Shown: positions 1 through 7,262 of the stretch, in pieces
How positions within the stretch are numbered: position 1 is the first letter of the stretch
Layout of the letters: each line of letters starts with the position of its first letter
Assembly: GCA_964292325.1 (NCBI GenBank)
Contig: CAXYVG010000102.1
Span: 1 to 11,538 of the forward strand
Source: CTSoil-075 sp964292325
GTDB lineage: Bacteria; Bacillota; Negativicutes; DSM-13327
DNA: 11,538 nucleotides
Direction: 5' to 3'
Notes under the pieces: model-generated
The model's database searches: none
Told to the model about the DNA's origin: nothing
The model's input: the letters and a program-made list of their open reading frames with translations, nothing else
Position numbers and translations under genes: made by a program

Positions 1-661
1 TTGATACAGTACTCGATAGAAAAAATAATTTTGCTGCGAAGTATGATGAGGTAGGAGCAAAATTTGGTCGTGATGATTTGATCCCCTTATGGGTTGCAGA
101 TATGGATTTTAAAGTAGCGCAGCTGCGATGATTTCTGAAGAATTTCGTCAGAATACGGTGACTTGTATTGCCCCAAGTAAAAGTTTTAATTTAGCAGGTC
201 TTCAGGCCTCGATTACGATTTTCCCTAACACAGCAGAACGTAAAAAGTTTGATCAGGTATTAGGTGATTTGGATATAAGAAGAAATAACTGCTTTAGTCT
301 TGTGGCAAGCGAAGCCGCTTACCGTGATGGAGAAGAATGGCTAGAACAAGTAAAAACGTATATTGAAGGGAATTTTGCTTTTATTCAAGAATATTGTAAG
401 CAATATATGCCACAGATTCACCCTAATATCCCGGAAGGTACCTATCTGGTGTGGATTGATTGTCGTGATCTTGGCATGGATAAAGAGGAACTTCATGATT
501 TTATGATTGATGAAGCCAAATTGGCTTTGGATGATGGCTTTTGGTTTGGTGATACTTCTGCCGGTTATATGAGGCTCAATGCCGCTTGTCCTCGCAGTGT
601 GATTGCAGATGCATTAGGCCGCTGGAAACAGGCGATAGAAAAAAGAAAAGCAAATGAATAA
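1..661 (+). pseudogene. patB: PatB/MalY-type PLP-dependent C-S lyase, internally deleted and frameshifted (5' end outside window)
   Basis: The intact family members cleave cystathionine or cysteine conjugates using PLP. Bases 3-128 read in frame as the family's N-terminus (DRKNNFAAKYDEVGAKFG, then LIPLWVADMDF) and stop at TGA 129-131. From base 128 the next frame reads the C-terminal third (177 residues), including the PLP-lysine motif APSKSFNLAGLQ (Lys codon 179-181) and the C-terminal RLNAACPRS motif. Compared with E. coli MalY (390 residues, Lys233), about 170 residues are missing between roughly residues 43 and 213. They carried the central PLP-binding Asn, Asp and Tyr region (NPTG and DEIH motifs). 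The true start should lie about 12 bases before the window. The upstream stop and downstream ATG overlap as ATGA (128-131), so the C-terminal piece might be translated by coupling, but it cannot be a complete enzyme. An assembly collapse could mimic this. Confidence 0.85.
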
Positions 662-684
662 TGGAGTAATGGAGGGATTTTTTG

Positions 685-1968
685 ATGAAGTGGTTAAAAA
701 ATAGTAAAGCCAAAATTATCATTAGTTTTTTGGCTGTGAGTATGGCTCTGAGTGGCTCCATTTTGCGAGCGAGTGACATTCAAAAAGGAGCAGCAGTTCA
801 GAATTCGCCAGCAAAGGTAACAACTGCCACATCATCAGCAATCGTTACGGATGCAAATGCGAATTTGCTCAAGAATCAATCCATGAATGAAATTAATCGA
901 TATTTATTACAAATGGATGCTACGGACCTTGCTGCCACATTGAAATTTTTTCGCATATCTCAATTGTTAAAAATAGGATATGTAGGGGATTCATCGACTA
1001 GTCTACTAATGTCTGGCGCTATTAAGGGGACAATGAGTAGTGTTGGTGATCCGTATTCGATCTATATGGATCCTGAGATGTATAAAAAATTATTAATTGA
1101 TACAAAGGGGTCGTTTGGTGGTATTGGCATTATACTTGGTAGTAAAGACAATATATTAACCGTTATCGCCCCAATTGAAGGGACGCCAGGGGAAAAAATT
1201 GGGATTCTGAGTGGTGATCAGGTTGTTAAAATCGATGGTAAAGACGTGAAAGAACTTGCTGTTGATGAAGCTGTCAATCTGATTCGTGGACCAGAGGGGA
1301 GCGAAGTAACTTTAACGATTAACCGAGCAGGGGAAGAGGCGAAAGATTATACAATTACTCGTTCCAATATTCAAATTAAAACGGTTAGCGGAAAAATGCT
1401 AGACAATGGAATTGGTTATGTTCGCCTTTCCATGTTTAATGAAAATACAGGAAATGACCTTACTAAGAAATTAGAGCAATTAGAGCGAGAAGGAATGAAA
1501 GGGATTATTTTAGACCTTAGAAATAATCCGGGTGGTCTACTAGAAGAAAGTGTAAAAGTAGCCAACCATTTTGTTCCGAAAGGACCGATTGTTTCTGTTA
1601 TAAAAAAAGATGGAACAAAGGTGACGCGTTTTTCCACATTAGAAAAAATTAAATATCCATTGGTAGTACTAGTCAATGGTGGTAGTGCAAGTGCTTCAGA
1701 AATTGTATCAGGAGCAGTCCAAGATACTGATGCTGGAATACTAATTGGTACCAAGACTTTTGGCAAAGGATCGGTGCAGACCGTAGTGCCGTTGCCAGAT
1801 GCTTCTGCTGTGAAAATTACGATTGCTAAGTACTATACCCCTAGTGAACGTTCGATACATGGCATTGGCATTGAACCTGATATTAAGGTAGAAATGCCCA
1901 ATTATAAAGAGGATAACAAGGATTTACAGCTTGAACAAGCCATTGAAGTCATAAAAGAAAAAATGTAA
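685..1968 (+). CDS. S41 family C-terminal processing peptidase (CtpA/CtpB type) with PDZ domain
   Basis: This is a serine protease of the tail-specific/carboxyl-terminal processing family that cleaves exported or membrane-associated proteins outside the cytoplasm. It has 427 residues. The N-terminus is a basic-hydrophobic signal or anchor (MKWLKNSKAKIIISFLAVSM). A PDZ domain spans about 143-235 (starting SFGGIGIILG). The S41 catalytic core follows, with NPGG near 275 and the motif GGSASASEIVSGA. The inferred catalytic Ser336 and Lys361 (TFGKGSVQ) are 25 residues apart, the same spacing as Ser309/Lys334 of B. subtilis CtpB, and Gln365 matches the third catalytic residue. There is no C-terminal peptidoglycan-binding domain. 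The start was set at ATG 685, 8 bases after GGAGGG (671-676); an in-frame TTG sits just upstream at 682. Only 23 bases separate it from the broken patB, so the two were probably co-transcribed. The substrate is unknown. Confidence 0.93.
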   Translation: MKWLKNSKAKIIISFLAVSMALSGSILRASDIQKGAAVQNSPAKVTTATSSAIVTDANANLLKNQSMNEINRYLLQMDATDLAATLKFFRISQLLKIGYVGDSSTSLLMSGAIKGTMSSVGDPYSIYMDPEMYKKLLIDTKGSFGGIGIILGSKDNILTVIAPIEGTPGEKIGILSGDQVVKIDGKDVKELAVDEAVNLIRGPEGSEVTLTINRAGEEAKDYTITRSNIQIKTVSGKMLDNGIGYVRLSMFNENTGNDLTKKLEQLEREGMKGIILDLRNNPGGLLEESVKVANHFVPKGPIVSVIKKDGTKVTRFSTLEKIKYPLVVLVNGGSASASEIVSGAVQDTDAGILIGTKTFGKGSVQTVVPLPDASAVKITIAKYYTPSERSIHGIGIEPDIKVEMPNYKEDNKDLQLEQAIEVIKEKM

Positions 1969-1980
1969 TGGAATGACGTT

Positions 1981-2018
1981 AAAAAATCCTGTAAAGTTAA
2001 ACTTTGCAGGATTTTTTT
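1981..2018. terminator. Bidirectional Rho-independent terminator
   Basis: The left arm AATCCTGTAAAGT (from 1985) pairs with AACTTTGCAGGATT (to 2013), with one G-T pair. A T run follows on the plus strand (2012-2018) and six A bases precede it (1981-1986), giving a T run on the minus strand. It therefore ends the protease transcript and the convergent DUF4870-like gene. Confidence 0.85.
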
Positions 2019-2047
2019 ATATGACGCATGAAGTAATGAGTAGGGTG

Positions 2048-2398
2048 TTATAAAGAATTCTTGTAAATCTGTTGTTCAGCCCATGGACCGATGATTGGTA
2101 ACATATACTTTTCTCCCTTGAAGGCTTTATACATTAAGATTAACCATACAATCGTTGATAAGGGAGCCAGTAATAATCCAATAATCCAGCCGATAACGGG
2201 GATGAAGCCAGCTGTGAGCGATAGTACAAATAAAATGAAGAAAGTTGCTAATGATTGCATAGCATGAAATCGCACAAATTTACTTTGGGTTTCTAGTATC
2301 AGGAAAATAATTCCCGTTAACCAACCAAAGATATAGCAAAGTAATGCTTCCGTATTTTCATCTAAGCCAACAGTTGTTTTCGTAGTATTACTACCCAT
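2048..2398 (-). CDS. DUF4870/Tic20-like small integral membrane protein
   Basis: A 116-residue membrane protein of unknown function. Hydrophobic segments lie at about 19-36, 50-66 and 70-90. Two features match the DUF4870 family: the short loop SKFVRFHAMQSL after the first segment and the C-terminal KGEKYMLPIIGPWAE. The N-terminal tail is polar (MGSNTTKTTVGLDENTEAL) and probably cytoplasmic. The start is an ATG at 2398 (minus), preceded by GGAGG in good position (complement of about 2406-2410). It is a single-gene unit convergent with the S41 protease and divergent from the histidine kinase. No catalytic motif is visible. The family assignment is from remembered sequence pattern; no specific function is claimed. 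Confidence 0.85.
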   Translation of the reverse strand: MGSNTTKTTVGLDENTEALLCYIFGWLTGIIFLILETQSKFVRFHAMQSLATFFILFVLSLTAGFIPVIGWIIGLLLAPLSTIVWLILMYKAFKGEKYMLPIIGPWAEQQIYKNSL

Positions 2399-2438
2399 CC
2401 AGTTTCCTCCTTTTGCTTGAAGTTCATTGTTTCTATTT

Positions 2439-2444
2439 ATTATA
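2439..2444 (-). promoter_or_regulatory. Probable -10 element for the DUF4870-like gene
   Basis: On the minus strand this reads TATAAT, about 40 bases upstream of the ATG at 2398. No good -35 hexamer is seen 16-18 bases further upstream (only an AT-rich TTAATCA-like stretch), so this rests on the perfect -10 match and its position. Confidence 0.4.
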
Positions 2445-2560
2445 TGCGATAAGAGGAATTTTGATTAATCGACGATACAGATGTCATTTGCTTAGTGCTT
2501 TATATATAAAAGCGATTTGAGAGAATTTTTTATAAGTAGAGAAACGTATATTGCAGGATT

Positions 2561-2589
2561 TTGTCATTTAATAGTCAATATAAGATATA
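2561..2589 (+). promoter_or_regulatory. Possible promoter for the histidine kinase gene
   Basis: TTGTCA (2561-2566) and GATATA (2584-2589) are separated by 17 bases, and the -10-like hexamer lies about 43 bases before the ATG at 2633. The region is AT-rich and contains other weak matches (TATATA near 2501), so the assignment is tentative. Nothing else recognisable lies between 2445 and 2632. Confidence 0.3.
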
Positions 2590-2632
2590 CAATGTGGTGC
2601 TGTGAACTTTTGTATGGAAGACATTTAAACCG

Positions 2633-4741
2633 ATGGTATATTCGTCACTAAGGGGGCTGCGTTATCTATTGAGAAAGTTATATCGGAGTATCTTTTATAA
2701 GGAATCACTCGTTATCCCTAATATTAGCGCAGTTATTATCCTATTTGGAGTTTTTTTACTTTGTGTTCTTTGGGTGGGCCTTTACTATAAAATGCAAAGT
2801 GAGCGACAAATGGAAATTAGTGCTACTTTTAAAGAAGGATCTAGTTTCGCTCGTTCCTTTGAAGAACATACCGTGCGTACCATTAAAGGGATTGATCAAA
2901 CAACATTATTTTTGAAATATCAATATGAACAAATGGGCAAAAATATTAATATTCCCCAGTATATCAGTGAGGGACGGTTTTCCGAGCAACCACTGGTATT
3001 ACTGAGCATCATAGATGAAAATGGAGATTTGCTACTTAGTAGTCAAGTGCCTTTTGTTCCTTCAAATTTAAAAGATCGGACACATTTTTTAGTGCATAAG
3101 GATTTTGATAGTGGACAGTTATTTATTAGTGCACCTGTACTAGGGCGTTCGTCTAATAAATGGTCGATTCAAATGACTCGGCGCATCAATAAACCAGATG
3201 GTTCTTTTGGCGGGGTTGTGGTTGCTTCAGTAGATCCCTTTTATTTCAGTGACTTCTATAAGCAGGTTGATTTGGGCGGGCAATCGATTGTTGCTTTAAT
3301 AGGACGAGATGGAATGATACGAACGCGTGGATTGGATTATCATGAAAGTATCGGCAAGAACATAATGAATACTTTATTGATGGATGAGATATTGGTTGGG
3401 CAGTCTGGGAATGTTATGACAAATAGTCCAATTGATGGTGTTAAGCGAATGTATAGTTATCGTGCTTTGCGAGGCTATCCCTTTGTAGTATTGGTTGGAA
3501 TGGATGAGGAGAAAGCCTTAGAAGAATTAAACAAGCGCTTTATCAGTTATTACTATATTGCAGCAGCAATTAGCATGATGATTATTACCTTTATTATCTT
3601 GTTATTAATTGTTTCCGAAAAGCAAAAACGTAATACAAAAGCGCTAAAACAAGCGAAAGAGGATCTGAAGATTAAGGTGCAAGAAAGAACCCAAGAATTA
3701 TTTACCGCTAATGAAGAACTTATGGCCATGAATAAAGAACATGTTGCACTGAATGAAGAATTACGCATTAACAATGAAGAAATTCAAAATGAAATTACTG
3801 ACAGAAAAAGAATCGAGCAGATATTAAAAAAATCTCAGGAAGAATTAATAGAAAAAAATAATGAGTTGAATATGGTGCTAGAAATGGTGAAAAAAACGCA
3901 AAACCATTTGATTCAACAGGAAAAATTGGCAGGTATTGGCGAACTGGCAGCTGGTGTTGCACATGAAATCAACACCCCATTGGGCTTTATCACCAATAAT
4001 CTTGAAACCTTAGAACAATATGGCACTGCTTTATGTAGTATACTTGCCGAGTATCAACAACTACATTCCATTGCGACTACCAATCAAGTGCAAATCTCTG
4101 AAAAATTAGAGACAATTCGTAGGATGGAAAACGAGCAAGAGTTAGACTATATCCTGGAAGATATTCCTGATCTTCTTCGAGATACGAATGAGGGTCTGAA
4201 CCGAATACGTAAAATTGTGAAAGGAATTGGAATTTTCTCAAGGGTAGATCAAAAAGATGCATTTGCTTCATATGATCTTAATAAGGGGATAGATAATACA
4301 CTATTAGTGGCGCGCAATGAAATTAAATATCATGCGGTCATCGAAACATCCCTTGGAGATATTCCGACAGTGGAGGTAATTGGTAGCGAAATTAACCAAG
4401 TATTACTTAACATGATTGTGAATGCCGTGCAGGCCATTAAAGAAAAACAGGATCAGGAAAAAGGGAAAATTAGAATATTTACTTGGCATGATGAGGCATT
4501 TGTTTATTGCGCCATTGATGATAATGGCATTGGAATTTCTTCTGAAAATCTGAGTCATATATTCAACCCGTTTTTCACCACGAAACCGGTTGGGCAGGGG
4601 ACGGGACTCGGGCTCAGTATTTCCTATGATATTATCACGAACCGTCACCGAGGTGAGATTATTGTTGGCAGTTGCCTTGGTAAAGGGACGAAATTTATCA
4701 TCAAATTGCCAATACGACACGCAGTGATGCTGCTAGATTAA
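2633..4741 (+). CDS. Membrane sensor histidine kinase with Cache-type extracellular domain
   Basis: This 702-residue kinase would autophosphorylate on His in response to an extracellular signal and pass the phosphate to a response regulator. The order is: short basic N-terminus; TM1 about 31-52; about 250 extracytoplasmic residues with a double-Cache-like layout (IIDENGDLLLSSQ, LKDRTHFLVH, RINKPDGSFGGVVVASVD); TM2 about 303-328. A long charged coiled coil (about 330-430) follows in the cytoplasm. The HisKA H-box is LAGIGELAAGVAHEINTPLG with His444. The ATPase domain has N-box Asn597, G1 DDNGIGI (about 629-635), an F-box FNPFFTTKP and G2 GQGTGLGLS (from Gly654). There is no HAMP, PAS or receiver domain. 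The ATG at 2633 has only a weak upstream GGAAG; a TTG at 2669 behind AAGGGGG is an alternative start. The convergent response regulator at 4804 is the likely partner. No amino-acid-binding dCache signature was found, so the ligand is unknown. Confidence 0.93.
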   Translation: MVYSSLRGLRYLLRKLYRSIFYKESLVIPNISAVIILFGVFLLCVLWVGLYYKMQSERQMEISATFKEGSSFARSFEEHTVRTIKGIDQTTLFLKYQYEQMGKNINIPQYISEGRFSEQPLVLLSIIDENGDLLLSSQVPFVPSNLKDRTHFLVHKDFDSGQLFISAPVLGRSSNKWSIQMTRRINKPDGSFGGVVVASVDPFYFSDFYKQVDLGGQSIVALIGRDGMIRTRGLDYHESIGKNIMNTLLMDEILVGQSGNVMTNSPIDGVKRMYSYRALRGYPFVVLVGMDEEKALEELNKRFISYYYIAAAISMMIITFIILLLIVSEKQKRNTKALKQAKEDLKIKVQERTQELFTANEELMAMNKEHVALNEELRINNEEIQNEITDRKRIEQILKKSQEELIEKNNELNMVLEMVKKTQNHLIQQEKLAGIGELAAGVAHEINTPLGFITNNLETLEQYGTALCSILAEYQQLHSIATTNQVQISEKLETIRRMENEQELDYILEDIPDLLRDTNEGLNRIRKIVKGIGIFSRVDQKDAFASYDLNKGIDNTLLVARNEIKYHAVIETSLGDIPTVEVIGSEINQVLLNMIVNAVQAIKEKQDQEKGKIRIFTWHDEAFVYCAIDDNGIGISSENLSHIFNPFFTTKPVGQGTGLGLSISYDIITNRHRGEIIVGSCLGKGTKFIIKLPIRHAVMLLD

Positions 4742-4742
4742 A

Positions 4743-4787
4743 AAAATAGTGAGTTTGTATCTTTATTTGATACGGACTCACTATTTT
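4743..4787. terminator. Long bidirectional terminator between kinase and response regulator
   Basis: An 18-19 bp stem is formed by AAATAGTGAGTTTGTATC and GATACGGACTCACTATTT (two G-T pairs) around a TTTATTT loop. On the minus strand it ends in seven T bases, so it is the stronger terminator for the response regulator gene. On the plus strand only four T bases follow. It begins 2 bases after the kinase stop codon. Confidence 0.88.
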
Positions 4788-4803
4788 GGTATGCCCACCC
4801 TTA

Positions 4804-5478
4804 TCATTCAATTGCAAAATTTTTGATCAAATCGAGCTCGATGCCTTTTGCAACAGCCTTAGTACGACTATTTACATCCAACTTGCAGAATATATTATTC
4901 AAATGAGTTTTTATGGTGCCGATTGTTACGTGTAGTTGCATTGCTATTTCTATATTTGACAGTCCTTTCGCTAGTAAAGAGAGGACTTGTTTTTCTTTTA
5001 TCGTTAAAGCGACGTAAGGTTCAGAAGAGATGCGTTCTTCTATTGAAGGTTTATTTTGAATTTCGGGCGCTATTTTATCTTCTAAGAGACATTCGTTATA
5101 AGTACGAATGGCATCAAGGACGACCAAACGGATAGAGCCAGCTGGGGTTGGTTTAGTTAAAAAAGCAGTAATTTTACCATGATTGATTGCATCGATTGCC
5201 ATCTGAAGCTCTGCACATCCAGTTAACATAATTCGTTGAATGTTCTTGTCAAAGTTATGAATTTTAGCAAAGAGTTCTATACCATTCATGAAAGGCATTC
5301 GAAAATCGGATATTACAACAGCAAAAGGACCTTGGTGCTCAATGATTTGTAGTGCTTGCATTGGATCGGTAGTGGTGGCGATTTCGAAATGACCACGCAT
5401 GATGCGCCGCATAGAAGATAAGAAACTGCTATCATCATCAACAATTAAAATTTTAGTTAACAATTTATTGTTTGCCAA
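4804..5478 (-). CDS. NarL/LuxR-type response regulator (receiver plus helix-turn-helix)
   Basis: A DNA-binding response regulator of about 224 residues. The receiver domain covers about 9-120: acidic residues VDDD (14-16), phosphoacceptor Asp58 in VVISDFRMP, Thr86 in MLTG and Lys109 in LTKP. A linker follows, then a LuxR/GerE HTH (about 158-215; LTIKEKQVLSLLAKGLSNIE, then GTIKTHLNNIFCKL). Numbering is from a TTG start at 5478, which has AAGG (complement of 5486-5489) 7 bases upstream. A GTG at 5484 would add two residues but lies too close to that site. It sits tail to tail with the histidine kinase, sharing a terminator, and is its most likely partner, though a convergent layout is less usual than an operon. 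A weak TATACT -10 (complement of 5497-5502) lies close upstream. Confidence 0.92.
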   Translation of the reverse strand: MANNKLLTKILIVDDDSSFLSSMRRIMRGHFEIATTTDPMQALQIIEHQGPFAVVISDFRMPFMNGIELFAKIHNFDKNIQRIMLTGCAELQMAIDAINHGKITAFLTKPTPAGSIRLVVLDAIRTYNECLLEDKIAPEIQNKPSIEERISSEPYVALTIKEKQVLSLLAKGLSNIEIAMQLHVTIGTIKTHLNNIFCKLDVNSRTKAVAKGIELDLIKNFAIE

Positions 5479-5788
5479 TTTCACACCTTCTTATATAGTA
5501 TACATTGTCTTAGTTGTTATATTAGACTAAAAACTGCTTTTTTCCTCTATCTTTTGATAGATTTTTATTTTTTGTGAGAAATATCCCCTAATCCCTTGAA
5601 TTTCCTTAGCTGGAGTGCAATAAAAATAATTTATAGATATCTATCTTTTGCTGGATGTTAGTGACTATGGCGTACGATAAAATAAGGACAATAAAACTTC
5701 TCCAGTGAGAAAAAAGCAAATAGTTCGAAAGTTGCATCAAATTCTAAGAGTGAGATTACTGCTTCAAAAGGGGATAGGTGGTGTTGCA
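5479..5788. other. Intergenic region between divergent response regulator and chemosensory operon
   Basis: About 310 bases without a supported gene. It must hold both divergent promoters, but no strong sigma-A pair or clear sigma-D flagellar promoter was found. It contains a 12 bp perfect palindrome ATAGATATCTAT (5633-5644), a weak CTATCTTTTGATAG hairpin followed by T-rich sequence (about 5550-5577), and a small TTCTC-CAGT-GAGAA hairpin (5698-5711). A GTG-started extension of the CheW-like frame (from 5705) is open but basic and unlike CheW. In a different frame, 5698-5780 reads as a Ser/Lys/Ala/Asn-rich linker. No c-di-GMP riboswitch pattern was seen. Confidence 0.5.
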
Positions 5789-6160
5789 ATGGAAGAAAAA
5801 CGATTACTCATATTCCGATCTGGAAATGGAATGTGTGGTGTTTCTGTAGAAGATGTAAGCGGGATCATTTCCCATACCCACACGGGATCTATATTGGGAA
5901 ATATAGATAGATCCGTTCCTATGCAGGACAAGTCAATCCAATTTCCTGATTCGGATATAGATCGTAAGGCTGGCCCCAACAAGAGTGCAATCATCATCAA
6001 CTCAAATGGAGTTCAGCTTTTGATCATAGCAGATGAAATTATTCAAGAAAAAAAGCTAGTAAGTACGGAATTAGAACTAGATGCAACGCTCACTTCTTTT
6101 CCAATATGGAATTTCAGGGAAAAACCCGATGGATCATTAAAAAATAATAAACTTAAATAA
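5789..6160 (+). CDS. Divergent, shortened CheW-like protein
   Basis: A cytoplasmic protein of 123 residues, probably a chemotaxis coupling-type adaptor. The N-terminus RLLIFRSGNGMCGVSVEDV aligns with the first strands of CheW (normally FxFxLxxxxYGIxIxxV). A later segment (KSAIIINSNGVQLLIIADEI) resembles the second subdomain, where CheW has an ILV-ExxGxxxGLLVDxV pattern. The central loop that in CheW carries the receptor- and CheA-binding arginine (GMINLRG in the second CheW here) has no counterpart: it is replaced by a polar stretch (about residues 35-65, MQDKSIQFPDSDIDRK). It is also shorter than the usual 150 or so residues. ATG 5789 was chosen because AGGTGG (5776-5781) lies 7 bases upstream. 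It is first in a three-gene operon, 15 bases before the chemoreceptor. The CheW assignment is by pattern and may be wrong. Confidence 0.6.
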   Translation: MEEKRLLIFRSGNGMCGVSVEDVSGIISHTHTGSILGNIDRSVPMQDKSIQFPDSDIDRKAGPNKSAIIINSNGVQLLIIADEIIQEKKLVSTELELDATLTSFPIWNFREKPDGSLKNNKLK

Positions 6161-6175
6161 ATAGGAGGAATTATC

Positions 6176-7231
6176 ATGGCAAAAAATACTAATGAAACAA
6201 ATATTGGGAGAGGGTTAGACCTCAGTACAATCAAATTGGAAGATGTCATTGATATTGGTTTCTTGCAACAATTCCAGGATGATTTTGCTAAGGGTGTTGG
6301 CTTAGCAAGTGTTACTGTTGATCCTGATGGACACCCTGTCACCAATCCAAGTAGTTATATCAGGTTTTGCAGAGACTATACTCATTCCACCGAATGCGGT
6401 GATAAGCGCTGTGCAGAGTCACACCGTAAAGGCGGCGAAGAAGCAGCTAGAACTGGTAAGCCTGTTGTCTATGAGTGCCATGCTGGTTTGATTGATTTTG
6501 CGGCTCCTATTATGTTAGAAGGAAGACAGATCGGAACTATTTTAGGAGGACAAGTATTAACTGCTTCTCCTGATGAAGAAAAATATCGCAGAATTGCAAA
6601 AGAAATTGGTGTCGATCCAGACGAATATGTCAAGGCCTCAAAAGAAGCTCGTATTTTATCAAAAGAAAGTATCGAAGCAGCTGCCAATGTACTCTTTATT
6701 GTTGCCAATAACATGTCAAAGTCTGCTTATCAACAACTAAAGCTAAAAGCGATGGCGGATACTCTTAGTGATAATTTACATCAAGTTTCGGCAACGATGG
6801 AAGAACTAGCAGCTTCCGCTACTGATATCAGTACCAATCAAGCAAATTTAAATGATGAAATAAAAAATGTAAATACGGTAACTGGTAAAATTGATGAGGT
6901 AATGGAGTTTATTAAAGATATTGCCGATGAAACTCGCCTATTAGGTTTAAATGCAGCGATTGAAGCAGCTAGAGCTGGTGAGGCTGGGCTAGGATTTGGT
7001 GTTGTAGCGCAGGAAATTAGAAAACTTTCAGCCGATTCCAAAGAAACGGTAGGTAAAATTAAAGATTTAACAACAATTATCAAAGTATCCGTAGATAAAA
7101 CGGTACATATGGGAAGCGATACGACTTTCACTATCGAACAGCAGGCGGCTGCTATTGAACAAGTGACGGCCAGCGTACAGGAAATTACTAGTATGACAGA
7201 ACAGTTAAATGACCTTGCGAATCATGTATAA
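6176..7231 (+). CDS. Soluble methyl-accepting chemotaxis protein with PocR sensory domain
   Basis: A cytosolic chemoreceptor of 351 residues. Residues about 20-180 form a PocR domain (FLQQFQDDFAKGVGLASVTV; RFCRDY; ECHAGLIDFAAPIMLEGRQI; TILGGQ). This family was proposed to sense simple hydrocarbon derivatives and is named after the Salmonella propanediol-utilisation regulator PocR. Cysteines 65, 74, 79 and 101 lie in its ligand/metal-type core. Residues about 190-345 are an MCP signalling hairpin with the tip LLGLNAAIEAARAGE (255-269) and FGVVAQEIRKLS. There is no transmembrane segment, no HAMP domain and no C-terminal CheR-tether pentapeptide, and the arms are short. At the tip, Arg254 takes the place of the usual Asn (Asn376 in E. 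coli Tsr). The start ATG has AGGAGG (6163-6168) 7 bases upstream. It is flanked by CheW-type genes, so it probably signals to a CheA encoded elsewhere. Confidence 0.93.
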   Translation: MAKNTNETNIGRGLDLSTIKLEDVIDIGFLQQFQDDFAKGVGLASVTVDPDGHPVTNPSSYIRFCRDYTHSTECGDKRCAESHRKGGEEAARTGKPVVYECHAGLIDFAAPIMLEGRQIGTILGGQVLTASPDEEKYRRIAKEIGVDPDEYVKASKEARILSKESIEAAANVLFIVANNMSKSAYQQLKLKAMADTLSDNLHQVSATMEELAASATDISTNQANLNDEIKNVNTVTGKIDEVMEFIKDIADETRLLGLNAAIEAARAGEAGLGFGVVAQEIRKLSADSKETVGKIKDLTTIIKVSVDKTVHMGSDTTFTIEQQAAAIEQVTASVQEITSMTEQLNDLANHV

Positions 7232-7262
7232 GTAGAAATTTAGGAGAAAGGAGGCGCGAGCT

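Noticed and set aside
2602..2611. GTGAACTTTT occurs both here and at 7884-7893, upstream of two different genes
   Set aside because: A single shared 10-mer in AT-rich intergenic DNA is expected by chance, and the flanks do not match.
4403..4720. A long antisense open frame inside the kinase ATPase domain
   Set aside because: It is the mirror of a strongly conserved HATPase coding region and has no recognisable domain.
5705..5788. A GTG-initiated 28-residue N-terminal extension of the CheW-like protein
   Set aside because: There is no ribosome binding site before the GTG, the extension is basic and unlike CheW, and ATG 5789 has AGGTGG at ideal spacing.
5479..5788. A riboswitch (for example c-di-GMP type) upstream of the chemosensory operon
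   Set aside because: The conserved core motifs of known classes were not found in this stretch.
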